DNA of 64,000 nt from Polytrichum commune (lineage: Eukaryota; Streptophyta; Polytrichopsida; Polytrichales; Polytrichaceae): the NCBI GenBank assembly GCA_950295325.1, contig OX485805.1:23919501-23983500 (forward strand), in the 5' to 3' direction. Shown here piece after piece: positions 1 through 12,194 of the stretch. The notes beneath the pieces were generated by a model. The model searched no databases, had not been told where the DNA came from, and was given only the letters and a program-made list of their open reading frames with translations. The position numbers and the translations under genes were made by a program. Position 1 is the stretch's first letter, and each line of letters begins with the position of its first letter.

Positions 1-59
1 TTCGAACTACACTCAAGACTTGCATGTTGAGACGAAACCGCCCGCATGTGGATGTTATT

Positions 60-420
60 CGATTATGTGTCTTCATTGAACACATGTATTTCAATTGGTG
101 TGTGGTTAGGTGAGGATCAAAGAACAAACACCCATGAAAACTAATGTCTAAGAAAGACCATACTACATTTACAAATTTTATTAACTATTCCACGCTGAAC
201 AGTGAACACAATTGGAAAGACCTATGTAATTAGTTTAAAAAATCAACTAACATGCACTTCGATAATCATAACTAGTTAACAAATCACGTAATTAGGTTTG
301 ATTTTCAATCCAACTCTTGATGGTGCTTCGTCGTGGATTTGCTAATGCAACACAAGTTGTGGTGTTGTGAGAATCTAATCGGCAGAAGTTGGAGCATGAA
401 AAACAAACTGAATTACACCC
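60..420 (+). repeat. Dispersed repeat R1, copy 1
   Basis: The block opens around the motif GGTGTGTGGTTAGGTGAGG, then reads 'gatcaaagaacaaacac', an 'ggaagacctat'-like stretch and a 'cataactagttaac' stretch. The same ordered motifs recur at 22440-22740 and 24170-24490, and reversed at 880-1230 and 42850-43225. No coding capacity or clear terminal repeat is visible, so the element class is unknown. Boundaries are approximate. Confidence 0.6.
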
Positions 421-879
421 ACATTAACTTCACTTACACACACACACACATACAAGTAGTCCACTTCCTTGATCATCCAAGATTACGGATCAAAGACGCA
501 CAAGGTTTGATGCACAGGGAGAATAGAATAAGCTCCCTATTTCATGTGTGCGAACATTTTCATCATGTTGACTTGAAACTTAAGAGTCTGAGAAGTCACA
601 AAAGGATTCTCCAAGTGTAATGAGATCCTTGTGCTCTGACGTTGTTTTGTGTCGTGATGCCTGCCCACTCAATCACGTTGAAGCAAAAAGTGAAGTGAAG
701 TTTACTTTGTGTGCATCTTGACTCGAGATCCTTGCCACGATGAGATCGGAGCCAACATTAGGTATGTTATAAGTATATCACACAATTGGAAGGATCTATA
801 TCATCTATCTATATGTCTATATATATATATATATATAACTCTTGTATCTTAACTCATATTTTATAACTTGAAATGAAAA

Positions 880-1230
880 TAAGGTATGTGGGTATTAAGT
901 GGTTTCTTTTTCATGTTCTCCATCTTCTACTGCCTAGATTTACATGACAACACGCGTCTTGCATTAGCAAATCTCTACGATGAAACATTTGCAAAACTCG
1001 GATCTCCCATTATTTAGTTATGCTTATCGAAAGTGCACGTTTGCTGATTTCTTAATGAAATGCATAGGTCCACCCAGTTGTATGTATAGTTGAGTGTAGA
1101 GTAGTTGTTAATATTTGAAGACGTAGTCCAATCTCTTTCAAACATGTGTCTTTGTGTAGTTTGCTCTTTGATCCTCACGGAACCACGTATCAATCAAATC
1201 TAGGGGTCCGATTAAGAAAAGTGGCCGCTT
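880..1230 (-). repeat. Dispersed repeat R1, copy 2 (inverted to copy 1)
   Basis: Read on the minus strand this matches copy 1: the 'tcctcacggaaccac' motif near 1175 is the reverse of the R1 start. The sequence 'gcaaatctctacgatgaaacat' near 965 reverses the 'gcttcgtcgtggatttgctaatgc' part of copy 1. Together the two copies form a widely spaced inverted pair. Confidence 0.55.
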
Positions 1231-1489
1231 AAGACCCATCTATCTTATGGGTGATTTACAATCGCTAGCCGGACGAGACAATATCATTAGCCGATTCAAT
1301 GATCAAATTTGTTTGTAAAGTTGGAAGTGCCAACAATAGGGTCACATACCTTAAGACAAAACGTATGAATTTGGAGCAGATTTAGAGCATAAATGGAACG
1401 GCATGTGTGATCACTTGAGATAAACACGTGAAGAGAGTCCTAGAGAAACCCTACCACAACCCCACCCGATTACATTAAAGAGCCGTTCC

Positions 1490-1925
1490 AAGTTCGCTTC
1501 ACACTATGCTTGAGGGACCAACGGAGTATGTGAATCCAAGATGGATGTAAAGTCTACATGGATTCCTACATGGCATCGAATGGATCATGTTTCATGGTCA
1601 GTTGGACTATTTTCAAAAACCACCTCTTGGAGGTAGGCCTAGCACAAAACCAGGAAACCATGGCACTCCGAACGCTCACAACTGTTGATTTATTCTATTT
1701 GATCATGCGTGAGGACCCGGATGGATAGAAATTCATTGAAATAGCAGTTGGTTGAGGGCCTAGTCACATATGACTTCACACGACACTTGAGGGTCTGTGA
1801 CCACACTACATGATTTTGGAGGTGTCTTGGGACGACCTTTGGACACTTTCTTTTGGGCTCTCACAATTTCATGGTCACAGCTCATGGCTCGTGTGTGAAG
1901 TGGCCCTCAAAGCAAACAATGCAGA
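1490..1925 (-). repeat. Dispersed repeat R2, full-length copy, reversed
   Basis: This is the reverse complement of 25257-25680 over about 430 bp. Shared landmarks are 'cttcacactatgcttgaggg', 'tggattcctacatggcat', 'aaccacctcttggaggtag' and the end 'ctcgtgtgtgaagtggcc'. The ends are imperfect inverted repeats (GGCCACTTCACACACGAG against AAGTTCGCTTCACACTATG). That suggests a non-autonomous TIR transposon. No clear target-site duplication is visible. Confidence 0.6.
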
Positions 1926-2149
1926 CCCTTCGAAACATAAGATCCCCCCATGGGGTCCATTCAAATCAAATATAAACTATACTATCTACTTGAAATTTTC
2001 TTCTTTTGTTCCCATTGATGTGGGCCCTATCAACTTTGGACATCCTAAGCTAAACCTTCATCAAGTTTGAAAATTTCCTAATAGAAATCTGCGTGGAAAT
2101 CCAAATAGCATGCAACCATAAAGAAAAATGAAAATAGAAACACACGCAC

Positions 2150-3040
2150 ACTTGCACATCACCCAAATTCAATAAAAACACGGTTAGCAACATGAGTCAA
2201 TAAGCAACAACACCATAGATTTTTTTTAGAGAGTGGCCTGAAGCCTTTAAAAAACCCCACCTAATTCTCTAGCCCAGTATGCCACTAACGTAGTTTCTCG
2301 ATCATAAAACTATCGAGTGGGAAAGAACCAACGATAAAGGAACCATGATTTCTATAGTTGAGTTTGCTCAAACATGCGAGTTTGGAGTAGATTGTGCCAC
2401 GAGTCACGCTCATGTCACCCGAATTCAATCAAAACACAGTAGCAACAGGAGTCGGTGAGCAAAAACACCATAGATTTTTTCAGAGAGCGGCATGAAGCCT
2501 TTAAAAAAATCCACCTAATTCTCTAGCCAAGTATGCCACTCACGTAGTCTCTTGATCATAAAACTATCGAGAGGAAAAGAACCGAAGATACAGAAACCAC
2601 AATTTCCATAGCTGAAGTTTGCTCAAACATGCGAATTTGGAGTAAATTGTGCCACGAGTCACGCTCACATCACCCAAATTGAATCAAAACACAATAACAA
2701 CATGAATCGGTGAGCAACAACACCATAGATTATACAGAGAGCAACATGAAGCCTTTAAGAAATTCCACCTAATTCTCTAGCCAAGTATGCCATTCACGTA
2801 GTCTCTCAATCATAAAACTATCGAGAGGAAAAGAACCGACGATAAAGAAACCATGATTTCCATAGCCGAGTTTGCTCAAACATGCGAATTCGGAGTAGAT
2901 TGTGCCACGAGTCACGCTCACGTCACCCGAATTCAATCGAAACACAGTAGCAACAGGAGTCGGTGAGCAACAACACCATAGATTGTTTACAGAGCAGCAT
3001 GAATCCTTTTAAAAATTCCACCCAATTCTCTAGACAGTAG
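2150..3040 (+). repeat. Tandem array, unit about 256 bp, about 3.4 copies
   Basis: Units begin near 2160, 2416, 2674 and 2928 with 'cacccaaattcaat' or a variant. Each contains 'gcaacaacaccatagatt', 'gaagcctttaa', 'cataaaactatcgag' and 'attgtgccacgagtcacgctc'. The units have diverged by point changes and small indels. No gene is visible. Confidence 0.8.
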
Positions 3041-3494
3041 TCTCGAGTCCCCCACATTCATGACTCCTGGTTCTGATCGATCGATCAATGGATTCATTCT
3101 GAAAGTTCTTGCCTCGCTGCCTCACTGCCTCCACTTACAACTGACAGCCACAGTCACAGCTACTAAGTCGTTTGCGAACGAAGGAAGGGAAGTGATTGCA
3201 ATGTCAGAGAGTTTTGCCGCCGCCCAGCCGACAGTATTATGTAGTTGAATTTGTCTTGTTTTTCTTTTTTTTCATGATATTATACCGAGTCTCCTTAAAT
3301 AAACGATCGATTACATGTGCCCAGGTCCCGGTCGCATGCAAGTGAGATCCAAGCTTGCACTTAAAAATTGCAACTCAATCGTACTGTCTGATCGATCGAG
3401 CCAGTGAGTGGTGTACTTTGTGGGGCGGCACGCCTGACCCACTCCAAACACAAAGTGACTTGAGTTTCTTCTTTAAATTTCAAGAAATCGATCT
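3041..3494. other. Gene-free stretch
   Basis: No supportable gene or recognisable element. It contains several GATC/GATCGATCG motifs and short AT-rich runs only. Confidence 0.5.
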
Positions 3495-3664
3495 CATAAC
3501 ATCATTCAGATCCATAACAGTGTTATGTGGGACCAACATTATTCCACGGAATATTCCATGATGTTTCCCGATTTCGGATTGAATGTGGAGAGTATCAGGG
3601 AATATTTTGTGGAGAATTGTCAGTCCCACAGAACATTGTTATGGATCTGAATAATGTTGTGTTA
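3495..3664. mobile_element. Foldback MITE, about 170 bp
   Basis: The left arm starts 'cataacatcattcagatcc' and continues to 'gttatgtgggac'. It is mirrored by the right arm 'gtcccacagaacattgtta' through 'ctgaataatgttgtgtta'. Arms of about 40 bp flank an unpaired centre. This is the structure of a miniature inverted-repeat element. The superfamily is undetermined because no target duplication is obvious. Confidence 0.65.
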
Positions 3665-3727
3665 GTCGTTCATAACATAACCAACCTTCTTGTTCTCTTG
3701 CATAATAAGTTATGAGGTTGTGCATTA

Positions 3728-3745
3728 GGGGGGGGGGGGGGGGGG
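3728..3745. repeat. Homopolymer G run (18 G)
   Basis: An uninterrupted run of 18 G followed by 'cgcaagtatc'. Similar G or C runs occur near 28495, 34981 and 44503, and at the ends of the paired elements at 35 kb. Confidence 0.9.
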
Positions 3746-3796
3746 CGCAAGTATCAAGCATGAACTGCAGTACATATGATACTTAGTGTCGTTGAT

Positions 3797-4030
3797 TCTA
3801 AGGTCCACTTCACACACGAGCCAAGAGTTGTGACCATGAAATTGTGGGAGCCCAGAAGAAAGTGACCAAAGGCCGTCCCAAGGCACCTCCTACATCATGT
3901 AGTGTGGTCATGGACCCTCAAGTGTAGTGTGAAGCCATATGTGACCGGGCCCTCAACCAAATGCTATTTCAATAAATTTTTGTTCATGCGGGTCCTCACA
4001 CATGATAAAATAGAATAAATCAACGGTTGT
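3797..4030 (+). repeat. Dispersed repeat R2, 5' half
   Basis: Starts 'gtccacttcacacacgagcc', and the next 230 bp closely follow 25257-25480. It includes 'catcatgtagtgtggtca' and 'gataaaatagaataaatcaa'. The second half of R2 is missing. A related end-like motif 'agtgtgaagcggccct' lies at about 4568, so a larger rearranged element is possible. Confidence 0.6.
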
Positions 4031-5811
4031 GTTCAGTGTTCAAGATTGAAACTCTCGTATGAGTTTCATTTTGAAGGGCTCTCAAATTTTAGCTCTTCAG
4101 TTGAAGAGCTCGTTGAAATCCAAGACGTCAATCTAAGAATATAGAAATGTAATACAAAACTCATATTAAACTTGTGCATGAATTACATGTTACATGTTTC
4201 TAGTATAATGTGAAGAATTGAGGATCAACCATCTAACTCCACTTCTTGTAATGACAATGCCCTATGCTTGTTGGTTCTTGTGGTGGGCAAATTATATTGA
4301 GGACTTCAAGTGACATCTTCATTTTCAATTTGGGCCATATCGTGCTTGAAGGGCATTGAAGACTTCAGTCTTGAACACTGATCCTGTCCGACCCAAACTT
4401 CTTTCGAGAGTCCGTTGCCTGGGTCAAAAAATACTGCCATGTAGGCATTTTGGAGAGCGACGGCCTTTGGACTTTGGCCTCTAGTGTGAAGGGTCGAGAG
4501 GTTGGATTCTTGGTTTCTTGCAATCTGATTGGTGGAAATCGACGGCCTCTCGACCTTCAGCCATAGTGTGAAGCGGCCCTAAAACCCCACAAATCATATG
4601 AAACTCTAGATTGAATCAGGTTTTCATCACGAATATACATTAAATGTCCAAAAACATTTTTGGATTACATTGGAACCACTGAACTTCGGCATGAGGCCAA
4701 ACATGTTACAGGCTCAAAAACTATATATATCTCTAGAATAAGAGTGACGCGGGGTGTGTCAAGTGATTTTAGTAGCGTGAAAGATTCTCTATTTCAATGA
4801 AAGATTGTTCTCCTCACAAAATGATGCCAGGTGTCGTCTCTGTGTTGGCTGGGACACGTTAGAATCCAACATGGAACTACTGCGAGGATGAAATAGAGCG
4901 CCCAAGTCTACACAAGTTACGGGACGTGAATGCTAATTAAGTCACGGGAGTCTTATGACAATTTTGGGACTTTTTAATTAGCATGCACATTATGGGAGTT
5001 GCGGCCTCTTCAAGTTGAGTGCAATCTGTGCATGAGATATGGTGGAAAACATAAAGCATTAGGTTGCACTTAAAAATGCCCATTGATGTTGATACGATGG
5101 AGGGATGGATGGAAGCTGGGTTGAAGTAATTTTATAGAGCCCATCTTAATTCTCACAATGGGAGTTGATTTGGGCCACATTTCTTCTTAACTCACGGTAA
5201 GTTTCTAGTAGAAAATTAGTGTGGGTCATATTGATTATTTTTGTGGAAATTCATATGGGTGAATTATATTATTTTGTGCTATTTAAAAAAATCAATGTGT
5301 TTGTTAGAAGCCTTCATGAAGACTTAAGGGAAAGACCCAGGGTCCTGGACCGACATTAATTTTATCTTGACTAGATAATTAGTGTGGCCCATGCTAATTA
5401 TTGAGTTTAGTGTCACATAATGTTTGATAATAGTTTTTTTACTTAGAATATAATTTCCTAACAAACAAATTATTCTATGCCTTATTTCTATAATATGCTT
5501 AACACTCATTTAAATTTATTACAGAAAAAATTGGTCTAAAGGATACGAGTTGACGGTAAAGTCACCAAAAGTGGGGACCAACTCAGGTTTTTTGAAGGAT
5601 CTCCCATATTTGCCACTTCCAACACTTGTGTTAGTGAACTAAAAGAAACTAGGGAGGGAAGTCATTTTGCTCTCTTTCAAGGCAACAAAACTATAAGAAA
5701 GTTTCAAAATCTTTTTGTGAGCTTAATTCCATTTGGGGAGTCGCAAGTGCAAGAGGAGCAAGAAGATACATGTGCACACAGGTGACTCCCCCCCAGAACA
5801 TAACAAAACAC
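4031..5811. other. Gene-free stretch
   Basis: No open reading frame with recognisable protein similarity, RNA gene or clear transposon was found. Short inner repeats around 4440-4570 ('cgacggcctttgg', 'cgacggcctctcg') hint at decayed repeat sequence. Confidence 0.5.
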
Positions 5812-6455
5812 ACCACTCTTTGTCTACACAATGATTTAAGCTCAAGAAAAACTTGGGCAACTTTCTATTAATTCTCATGAACTTAGGGTTTTGGAACTAG
5901 AACCACAGCAGGTTTCACCTACTTTACTCCACAAATGACTCTAACACTTGGCAAACTCCCAAACCCATGGTGCATTGACCTACAACGAAGTAATGTTATG
6001 TAGTTGGAATCTTCATGCTTAAATCAAATGTACTCCAAATGAGTCGAGGAAAAGCTCAAACGTTGCTCGCCTGAATGCAAACAAACGATCAAGTTAGAGA
6101 AAATTCCAGTAGGACAAACTCGTCGAAAGCCTAGTTTCTAACAACCCAACATCACTCTTTATCTACACGATGATTTAAGCCTAAGAAAACTTTGGGTGTC
6201 TTTGTATTACTCCTCATAAACTTAGGGTTTGGGGACTAGACCCATAGTCACTTTCATCTACTTTACTCCACAAACGCGTGGCAAACTCCCGACCCCACCG
6301 CGCATTGACCTACAACCGAGCAATGTAACGTAGTGAAGATTCTTCACACTTAAAATTAAATGTATTCCAAACGAGTGGAGGCACGGCTCGAGCGCCGCTC
6401 GCGTGAATGGAGACAAACAAACCAAGTTGAAGAAAATTTCGGTGGTCGAGCTCAC
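5812..6455 (+). repeat. Tandem duplication, unit about 343 bp, two copies
   Basis: Copy one begins 'cactctttgtctacacaatg' near 5812. Copy two begins 'cactctttatctacacgatg' near 6153. Both continue through 'aagaaaactt', 'acttagggttt', 'ctactttactccacaaa', 'gcattgacctacaac' and a 'gctcgcgtgaatg' segment. The two units are clearly diverged, so the duplication is old. Confidence 0.75.
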
Positions 6456-6887
6456 AAGTCATGTGATGTCTTTAAGTAGGAAGAAGGTAGTAGTAGAAGT
6501 AGTAGTATACTTATATATAAGAACGTTTTTTAATTTAATATTCCGCATTTTTTTTAAATATATTCTTCTTCTTTGCTTCCGCCAGTTCAGTTAAACCGAG
6601 TCTTGGAAGGGGCCATGGAATCAGCTGACAGTGGAGCCGGTGCAGTTGGTAGGCTCCAAAGTGCACATGACTCACTCTGACTGACTCTTGCCACTTTTCG
6701 AGGCCCCACCCACTTCCAACATAAAAGGACTCCTCATCCACTTCGCCCCCCGGGCAAACCCTATTTTTTTTTGTTGTTGTTGTTGTCGTCGTTGGTGATG
6801 GTGGTGGTGGGGGGGAGGGTAAAATTAAAAGTTACGTTCAATGGGTGGTGGTGGTGTTGACCGGTGCCGATCGGCGGCATATATGTA
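6456..6887. other. Gene-free stretch with simple repeats
   Basis: Contains a (GTA)n-like tract near 6487-6510, a (TTG)n tract near 6768-6790 and GGTGGT-rich sequence near 6797-6855. No gene is recognised. Confidence 0.5.
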
Positions 6888-7275
6888 GCAAGGATGGTAA
6901 CGAAAGTGTTTGGAGTTCTCTACACCGTTTATATGTTACGTTGTTGTTCTTTTCAGCTTCTAGTAGTAGCTAGGATGGTAACGAAAGTGTTTGGAGTTCT
7001 CTACTCCGTTTATATGTTATGTTATGTTATGTTTGTTGCTCTCTGTAACTTTTAGTAGTAGCTAGGATGATAACGAAAGTGTTTGGAGTTCTCTATTCCG
7101 TTTATATGTTATGTTATGTTTGTTGCTCTCTGTAGTTTTTAGTAGTAGCTAGGATGGTAACGAAAGTGTTTGGAGTTCTCTAACTCCGTTTATATGTTGT
7201 GTTATGTTGTTGCTCTCTGTAACTTTTAGTAGTAGCTATGGATGGTAACAAAAGTGTTTGGAATTCTCTACATTG
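6888..7275 (+). repeat. Minisatellite, unit about 87 bp, five copies
   Basis: Each unit carries 'aggatggtaacgaaagtgtt' followed by 'tggagttctctac', 'ccgtttatatgtta', a (TTATG)n stretch and 'agtagtagctagg'. Units start near 6893, 6975, 7066, 7153 and 7241. Length differences come mostly from the 'gttat' pentamer tract. Confidence 0.85.
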
Positions 7276-7280
7276 TTTAC

Positions 7281-7979
7281 GGTATTTAGTGTCACGTACA
7301 CTACTTGCGCAAAGGGCTTAAACTAGATGCCTAGAGGTTTCAAAGTGTTCAATTTATTAATGGTCAATATGGTATTCTTTGTCGACGCAAGTAACTTTCT
7401 TAAAGTGAAAATTTTACTACTATTATGACCCTTTTTCCTTCTTTTTTTGGAACACAAGAGCCACTTGACCAATTGGCTAGATTTCCGTCAAGTAGAGAGA
7501 CGATTCCACGGTTGGGAGTCGAACCACCAACCACTCCGTTTGGTTTGGGTACCTTTCCACTATCATCTAGTAGTTTAGGGTCATCTTGGACCACACATTA
7601 TGACATTTAGGATGATAGCATATTGGGGTACTTCAGATGATAGTTTTGCGATTTAGTATGCAAGTGGAAGACATTGTTGAGCATATTGATGGCAAGTGTC
7701 ATGTGTTCATAATTTAGTATGAAAAAAGAAGATGTTCTTTGAGCATAGTAATGTCAAGTGTCATTTGCGTACACTTTAGTCAACGTGTAGACCATTGTGT
7801 AACATAGGCATACACCTCATAACACAATTGAACATACTCATGCCAAGATGTTAGTAAGTGCGCTTGAACTCCAAGTGTCATGAGGTGACACTAATGATGA
7901 AGTTGTTGATCATTGTAGCCTAATATAAGCCTCAAAATAGAGTAAGCAACATTATTACACATGTGACACTAAATACCGA
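7281..7979 (+). mobile_element. Dispersed element R3, full length, with a nested SINE
   Basis: The ends are inverted repeats: CGGTATTTAGTGTCAC at the left and GTGACACTAAATACCG at the right. Inner landmarks such as 'ttaaactagatgcctagagg' and 'attggggtacttcagat' recur in reverse order at 28905-29330. The element is about 520 bp once the inserted SINE (7430-7596) is removed. It has no transposase. The superfamily is undetermined since no target duplication is obvious. Confidence 0.7.
7430..7596 (-). mobile_element. tRNA-like SINE, copy 1, inserted in R3
   Basis: On the minus strand the 5' part has an A-box-like 'gatgatagtgg'. About 30 bases later comes a B-box GGTTCGACTCCC, as in RNA polymerase III promoters of tRNA-derived SINEs. 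The 3' end is an A-rich tail ('aaaaaaagaaggaaaaagg'). The copy is bounded by the 8-bp direct repeat ATTATGAC (7422-7429 and 7597-7604). The reversed R3 copy holds this sequence once, without the SINE, at 29203-29210. Which tRNA gave rise to it was not determined. Confidence 0.75.
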
Positions 7980-9786
7980 GTGCGATGTGCATATTGCACT
8001 CAAGTGTAGGGTAATGTGCCAACATGAATGTCCTTTCACATGCACCTACGGGGAGTTTCATATGGTGATGAGTTGGATTGCTTTGAGGTGGATTTTAAAG
8101 TCGGCCAAATGTCAAGCAATTCTCGGGTGTTGGAGGGTTGGGTATGTTGAGGTCTTCTATAAACACCCTCCCTAAAGTGGCTACCAATGTACAACCATCC
8201 TCAATTTGTCAAACATTGGAATAAGGAGACTTCCTTCCTTTCAGAAGGTGGGCTCAGTTTGAACAAACTAGGATTTAAACAAATATGGACAAAAGACTCA
8301 ACCAAAAATAATAGTGAATTTGAGAATTTTTTTGTGCACCATCAAGACATACACATTGCAAAAATATGTATACATTTGAGGAAAGAGACCCAAAGAATAT
8401 GACAATTTAAACCCTAATCATACACATTGTTGATTGCTATCCATTTGTATCTCAATCGATCATACCTAAAATCAACTTATTTCTTAAGTGTACTTCTAAA
8501 TTGGCTGAAATATACCTTTCAATTGTTGTCAAAGATTTAAGTCAAAATGCAAAGCATGAGTGTCATTAGATATAAATACATACATTGTTTCATCAATGTC
8601 ATATATGAGTGTGTTATTTTCAATCATCGACATAAGATGATGTACTAAATTCCAAAATTTATAACCCCTAAATTCCAAGATTTTGGTTTGAAGACTTGGT
8701 GAGGCTTGTAGTAATTGTGTATATGATATGTTGTACATTAAACCTCTATGTCTTTTAAGGCTCGAGTTACTTCGAGGAAGGAAGGAATTCAATTCCGGAG
8801 ACAGGCTAGAGACTAGGCATGCAGATCTTATAGAGGTTGTTATGAAGCCATGCCACGACTTATAACATCGATAGTGGAATCAATTGCCGCATGTAAGTTT
8901 GTCCTTTAGAGCCCGCGAATTTGGCTTCCTAAAGGCCCGGTGAGAATATTCAAGGGAAATTCCATGCGGTGAGAGTACATAAGATGTGTGGTGCTATTGT
9001 GGGGGCAATTTCACAAACAAAATTTGTGGCCATTGGATTGGATTGGGAATTACGTAGGGAGACTGTCATTTAAAGTTTCAGAATTGGAGTTGAGATGTGG
9101 AAGTTACAAGGAACATAGTAGTCGTAAAAATGTCATATTCACATGCAACTTTTTTTACCTTTTTTTATTTTTCAAGGCCGACTCAGTTTCTAGTCTTGCA
9201 GAGTGCACTTGAGCTTTGGAAAGAGTCGTAGTTGGCAAAAACTTGTGTAGTTTGGCAATGCCTGTCTCCAAAGACCAATTCTAGTTGGCCTTCCTTGTGT
9301 TCGAGGAAATGACACATGTGATTTTTTACATGCCATGTGATGTTTTCATGAATACCATGTTAAGAGACCAAAGCAAATGTTTTCTTTCGCTTGAAACAAT
9401 AAAATAATTCCTCTTGATTGGCGCCACCTATTCAACTTAAAATGGTTAACACATTTTGAACACATAGTCCAATCTCATCGTGACACATGTCTTTTGAGTG
9501 TTCATTCATATTTATAAGCCTTGTCATACATGTATCACTCAAAAATAAGGTTATGGTTAAGATGAGTGACCCTCAACAAATTTACAATGAGGTTAAACTC
9601 TAGTGGGTTAAACCTTGCGATCAAGTGACAAACACATAAATACTTGTCAATGTGGGCATGGTAAAGGGACACCAAGTGAATTATGTACTAAACAACAACC
9701 ATTGGGTGGACCTGGCCAAACAACGGATGGCCGCGAGTCAGGTGCAACCCATGACCATCATTGGGCCATTACCTAAGGTAATTCTC
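7980..9786. other. Gene-free stretch
   Basis: No recognisable coding exon, RNA gene or bounded transposon. A weak R1-like fragment in reverse orientation, with 'acacatagtccaatctcatc', lies near 9450-9540. Confidence 0.5.
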
Positions 9787-9800
9787 ATTGGGAAGATCTT

Positions 9801-9995
9801 ATTATTATTATTATTATTATTATTGACAGAAGACCGACAGGCCGACGCCAAAGCACATGAGGTAGTTGACCACCTGGCAAGTGTTATGTCAAGTAGAGAG
9901 GAGATTTCATAGCCAAGAATCGAACCGTCAACCTTTTCCTTGAGATTTGGATATCTCTCCACCATCATCCAATAGTTTAGGGTTGTTTCAGACCA
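9801..9995 (-). mobile_element. tRNA-like SINE, copy 2, with (TAA)n tail
   Basis: The layout matches copy 1 on the minus strand: 'taaactattggatgatggtgg', then the B box GGTTCGATTCTT, then 'tctctacttgac'. The tail is a run of eight to nine TAA units, read as ATT repeats at 9801-9824. Imperfect 14-bp direct repeats flank it: 'attgggaagatctt' (9787-9800) and 'attgagaagagatt' (9996-10009), 11 of 14 identical. This supports retrotransposition. Confidence 0.75.
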
Positions 9996-10009
9996 ATTGA
10001 GAAGAGATT

Positions 10010-12194
10010 ATGCACACCATTCAATACATTTGGAACCAATCTTTTTGTGCTTGAATGCCAGTGATTCACCCTAGAAAAAACTTTAGTGGAAAACATAATC
10101 TCTTCCCGATGGAAATCACATAATATGTAGCTTATGTTGATGTGTAAACATGGTGACGCTACAACTGTATGAATGTATTGGTGCTCAATTTTTGTGAGTG
10201 GAGGATGTCCAAATATAGCCCTTTTGTCGAGATTTGAGGTTCTCAATTATCGCTCCATGTAAGATTCAACTCTTGGTGTAATCCAAAATCACCGTTTGTC
10301 CTTCCAATGATGTAAACAATGATAAAAAGCAATGATGGTTCATGAAATGCTTTTTTCATAACGGAAAAGTGGCTTTTATATAATGAACTTTTATATCATC
10401 GGGCGCAAGTTAAATGAATGTCTTAAAAATTCTTTTAGCTGCGTTGACTTTTTAGGCACAAAATCATTTGGGGGAAGAGACAAACAGGAGGTGTTGTTTT
10501 GCGGTGCGGGGTTGGAGCTCGGTAAGTCCCTCCCAAATGATCAACCACTAGAAGAAAAGACTTGTTCATTATAATCATTTGTTGCATGTTTGCAACTTGT
10601 CCATTGTAACCTGTGGTGAGAAAACACATAAAATAAATAAAATCCAATTGTCAACTGGAAGTTTTTGAATGTGGTTTCTAGATAGTTGCAATAAGAAACC
10701 TTCAGTTGACAACCGAGATGATTTATTTATGCATTTTTCTCATCATCAGTTGTAGTGGGGAAGACATAAAAAAATAAAATTTCACGCATAATGTGGCTTT
10801 TGGGTAAAGTTTTGTGACACCTACATGGGGGAGGGTGAAAACAAAATGAAACATTGTATGACTAGGTTACATTGTATCAACTTCTAATCATGGAGGACAA
10901 GACCCCAAGAAAATAAATTAAAAAAAAGAAGAGCAGTAAAGTTTTCAACATATCATGTGAACTTTTAACATATATAAGCTACTTTCACAAAATTGGAGTT
11001 GGGCCAAAACCTGTGGAGTCGTGTGAGTGGAGACATGTGGAACCGTGTGAGTGGAGACATGTGGAACCGTGTGAGTGTGTCTTCAAGTGCTTATTCAATG
11101 CAACAAATTATTTTCTCTGGTAATTTTCATCCAACATAACAGTCACTATCATAGTAACATCGAATATTATAAATATTTACGATATGTTAGAGAAACTACA
11201 CTTACAAGGATATTCAATGTTTGATTATATTTAATGATGTTACCACCCTACCCTACTCAACATTAATTTTCCATTCCTTGATAATTAGTGTTAGACATAA
11301 ATGTGCCGTTACCTTCCCTACTACCACCTCCCTTCTTCTGAAGCATGGATTTCATTGGAATACCAACACTAAAATCAAACATGTAACTTCCACATATTAT
11401 CATATTTGATATTTAGTGTTTGAGTTTACATTCAATGTTACTTACTTTCATAGGGTTATCAACATTTAATGTATGCGTTCGTATTTAGTGTATCAAACAC
11501 TAAATATCCTTTTAAGTGTAGTGTTTAGTCATACTAATGACGCTATTTGATGTAGTATGAAAAACGAGGCTTCATTTTTCTAAGATACTCTTAGCTGAGT
11601 CATATATATATTTTTTCCCCCTGTTTGTACACATTTTTCAGTCTCAACAAAACGCTTCATCATGTGGCACGGCTCCAATACCTGCAAAACTCAAGATCGA
11701 CTTGGACATTTCCCACGCAAATGCAAACAAAAAAAAAACGCAAATCGCGGATAAGGCATTCCCATTGCTATCGAGAGGCACAAATTCCGTAAGATGCATG
11801 ATTGCTTGCATAGGAATGGAAAGCTTGTCAGTCCTAAGTTTTTGTACAAAGTTAGCTTTTAAAAATAGAGCTTGAATTGCACCTTGATGTACGTTATGTA
11901 TACTTATTGTAATTTGGTGTATGAAAAACCCTAGTGGCTCAGGGTTCGTGGTTGCCGTGTAACAAGGCCCGGTGTAAACTTGTTTTCTATAAGTTAGATT
12001 TGTGGTTGGTTCGAACTTCATCCCAACTTGATCTCACTACATTGATTTGGAATTTTTGAGGCTAATCACGGGGTCAATTTACCAAGTGCAAAAAAGTTCA
12101 AAGCATTAGGAGTTTCGATCCCAACGTTCTTGCCTTCAACCTACATGTCCACCATGAATCTATTACATGTCTTAGTAACCTAATACTCTGACAC
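10010..12194. other. Gene-free stretch with TTTAGTGT palindromes
   Basis: No gene is recognised. Around 11488-11515 there is an inverted motif 'gtatttagtgt...acactaaatatc', related to the ends of R3 and of the MITE at 28693. A 125-codon frame at 11644-12021 (-) shows no known domain and is likely fortuitous. Confidence 0.45.

Noticed and set aside
11644-12021. 125-codon frame on the minus strand
   Set aside because: No recognisable domain, no splice or promoter context. A frame of this length is expected by chance in 64 kb of six-frame plant intergenic sequence.
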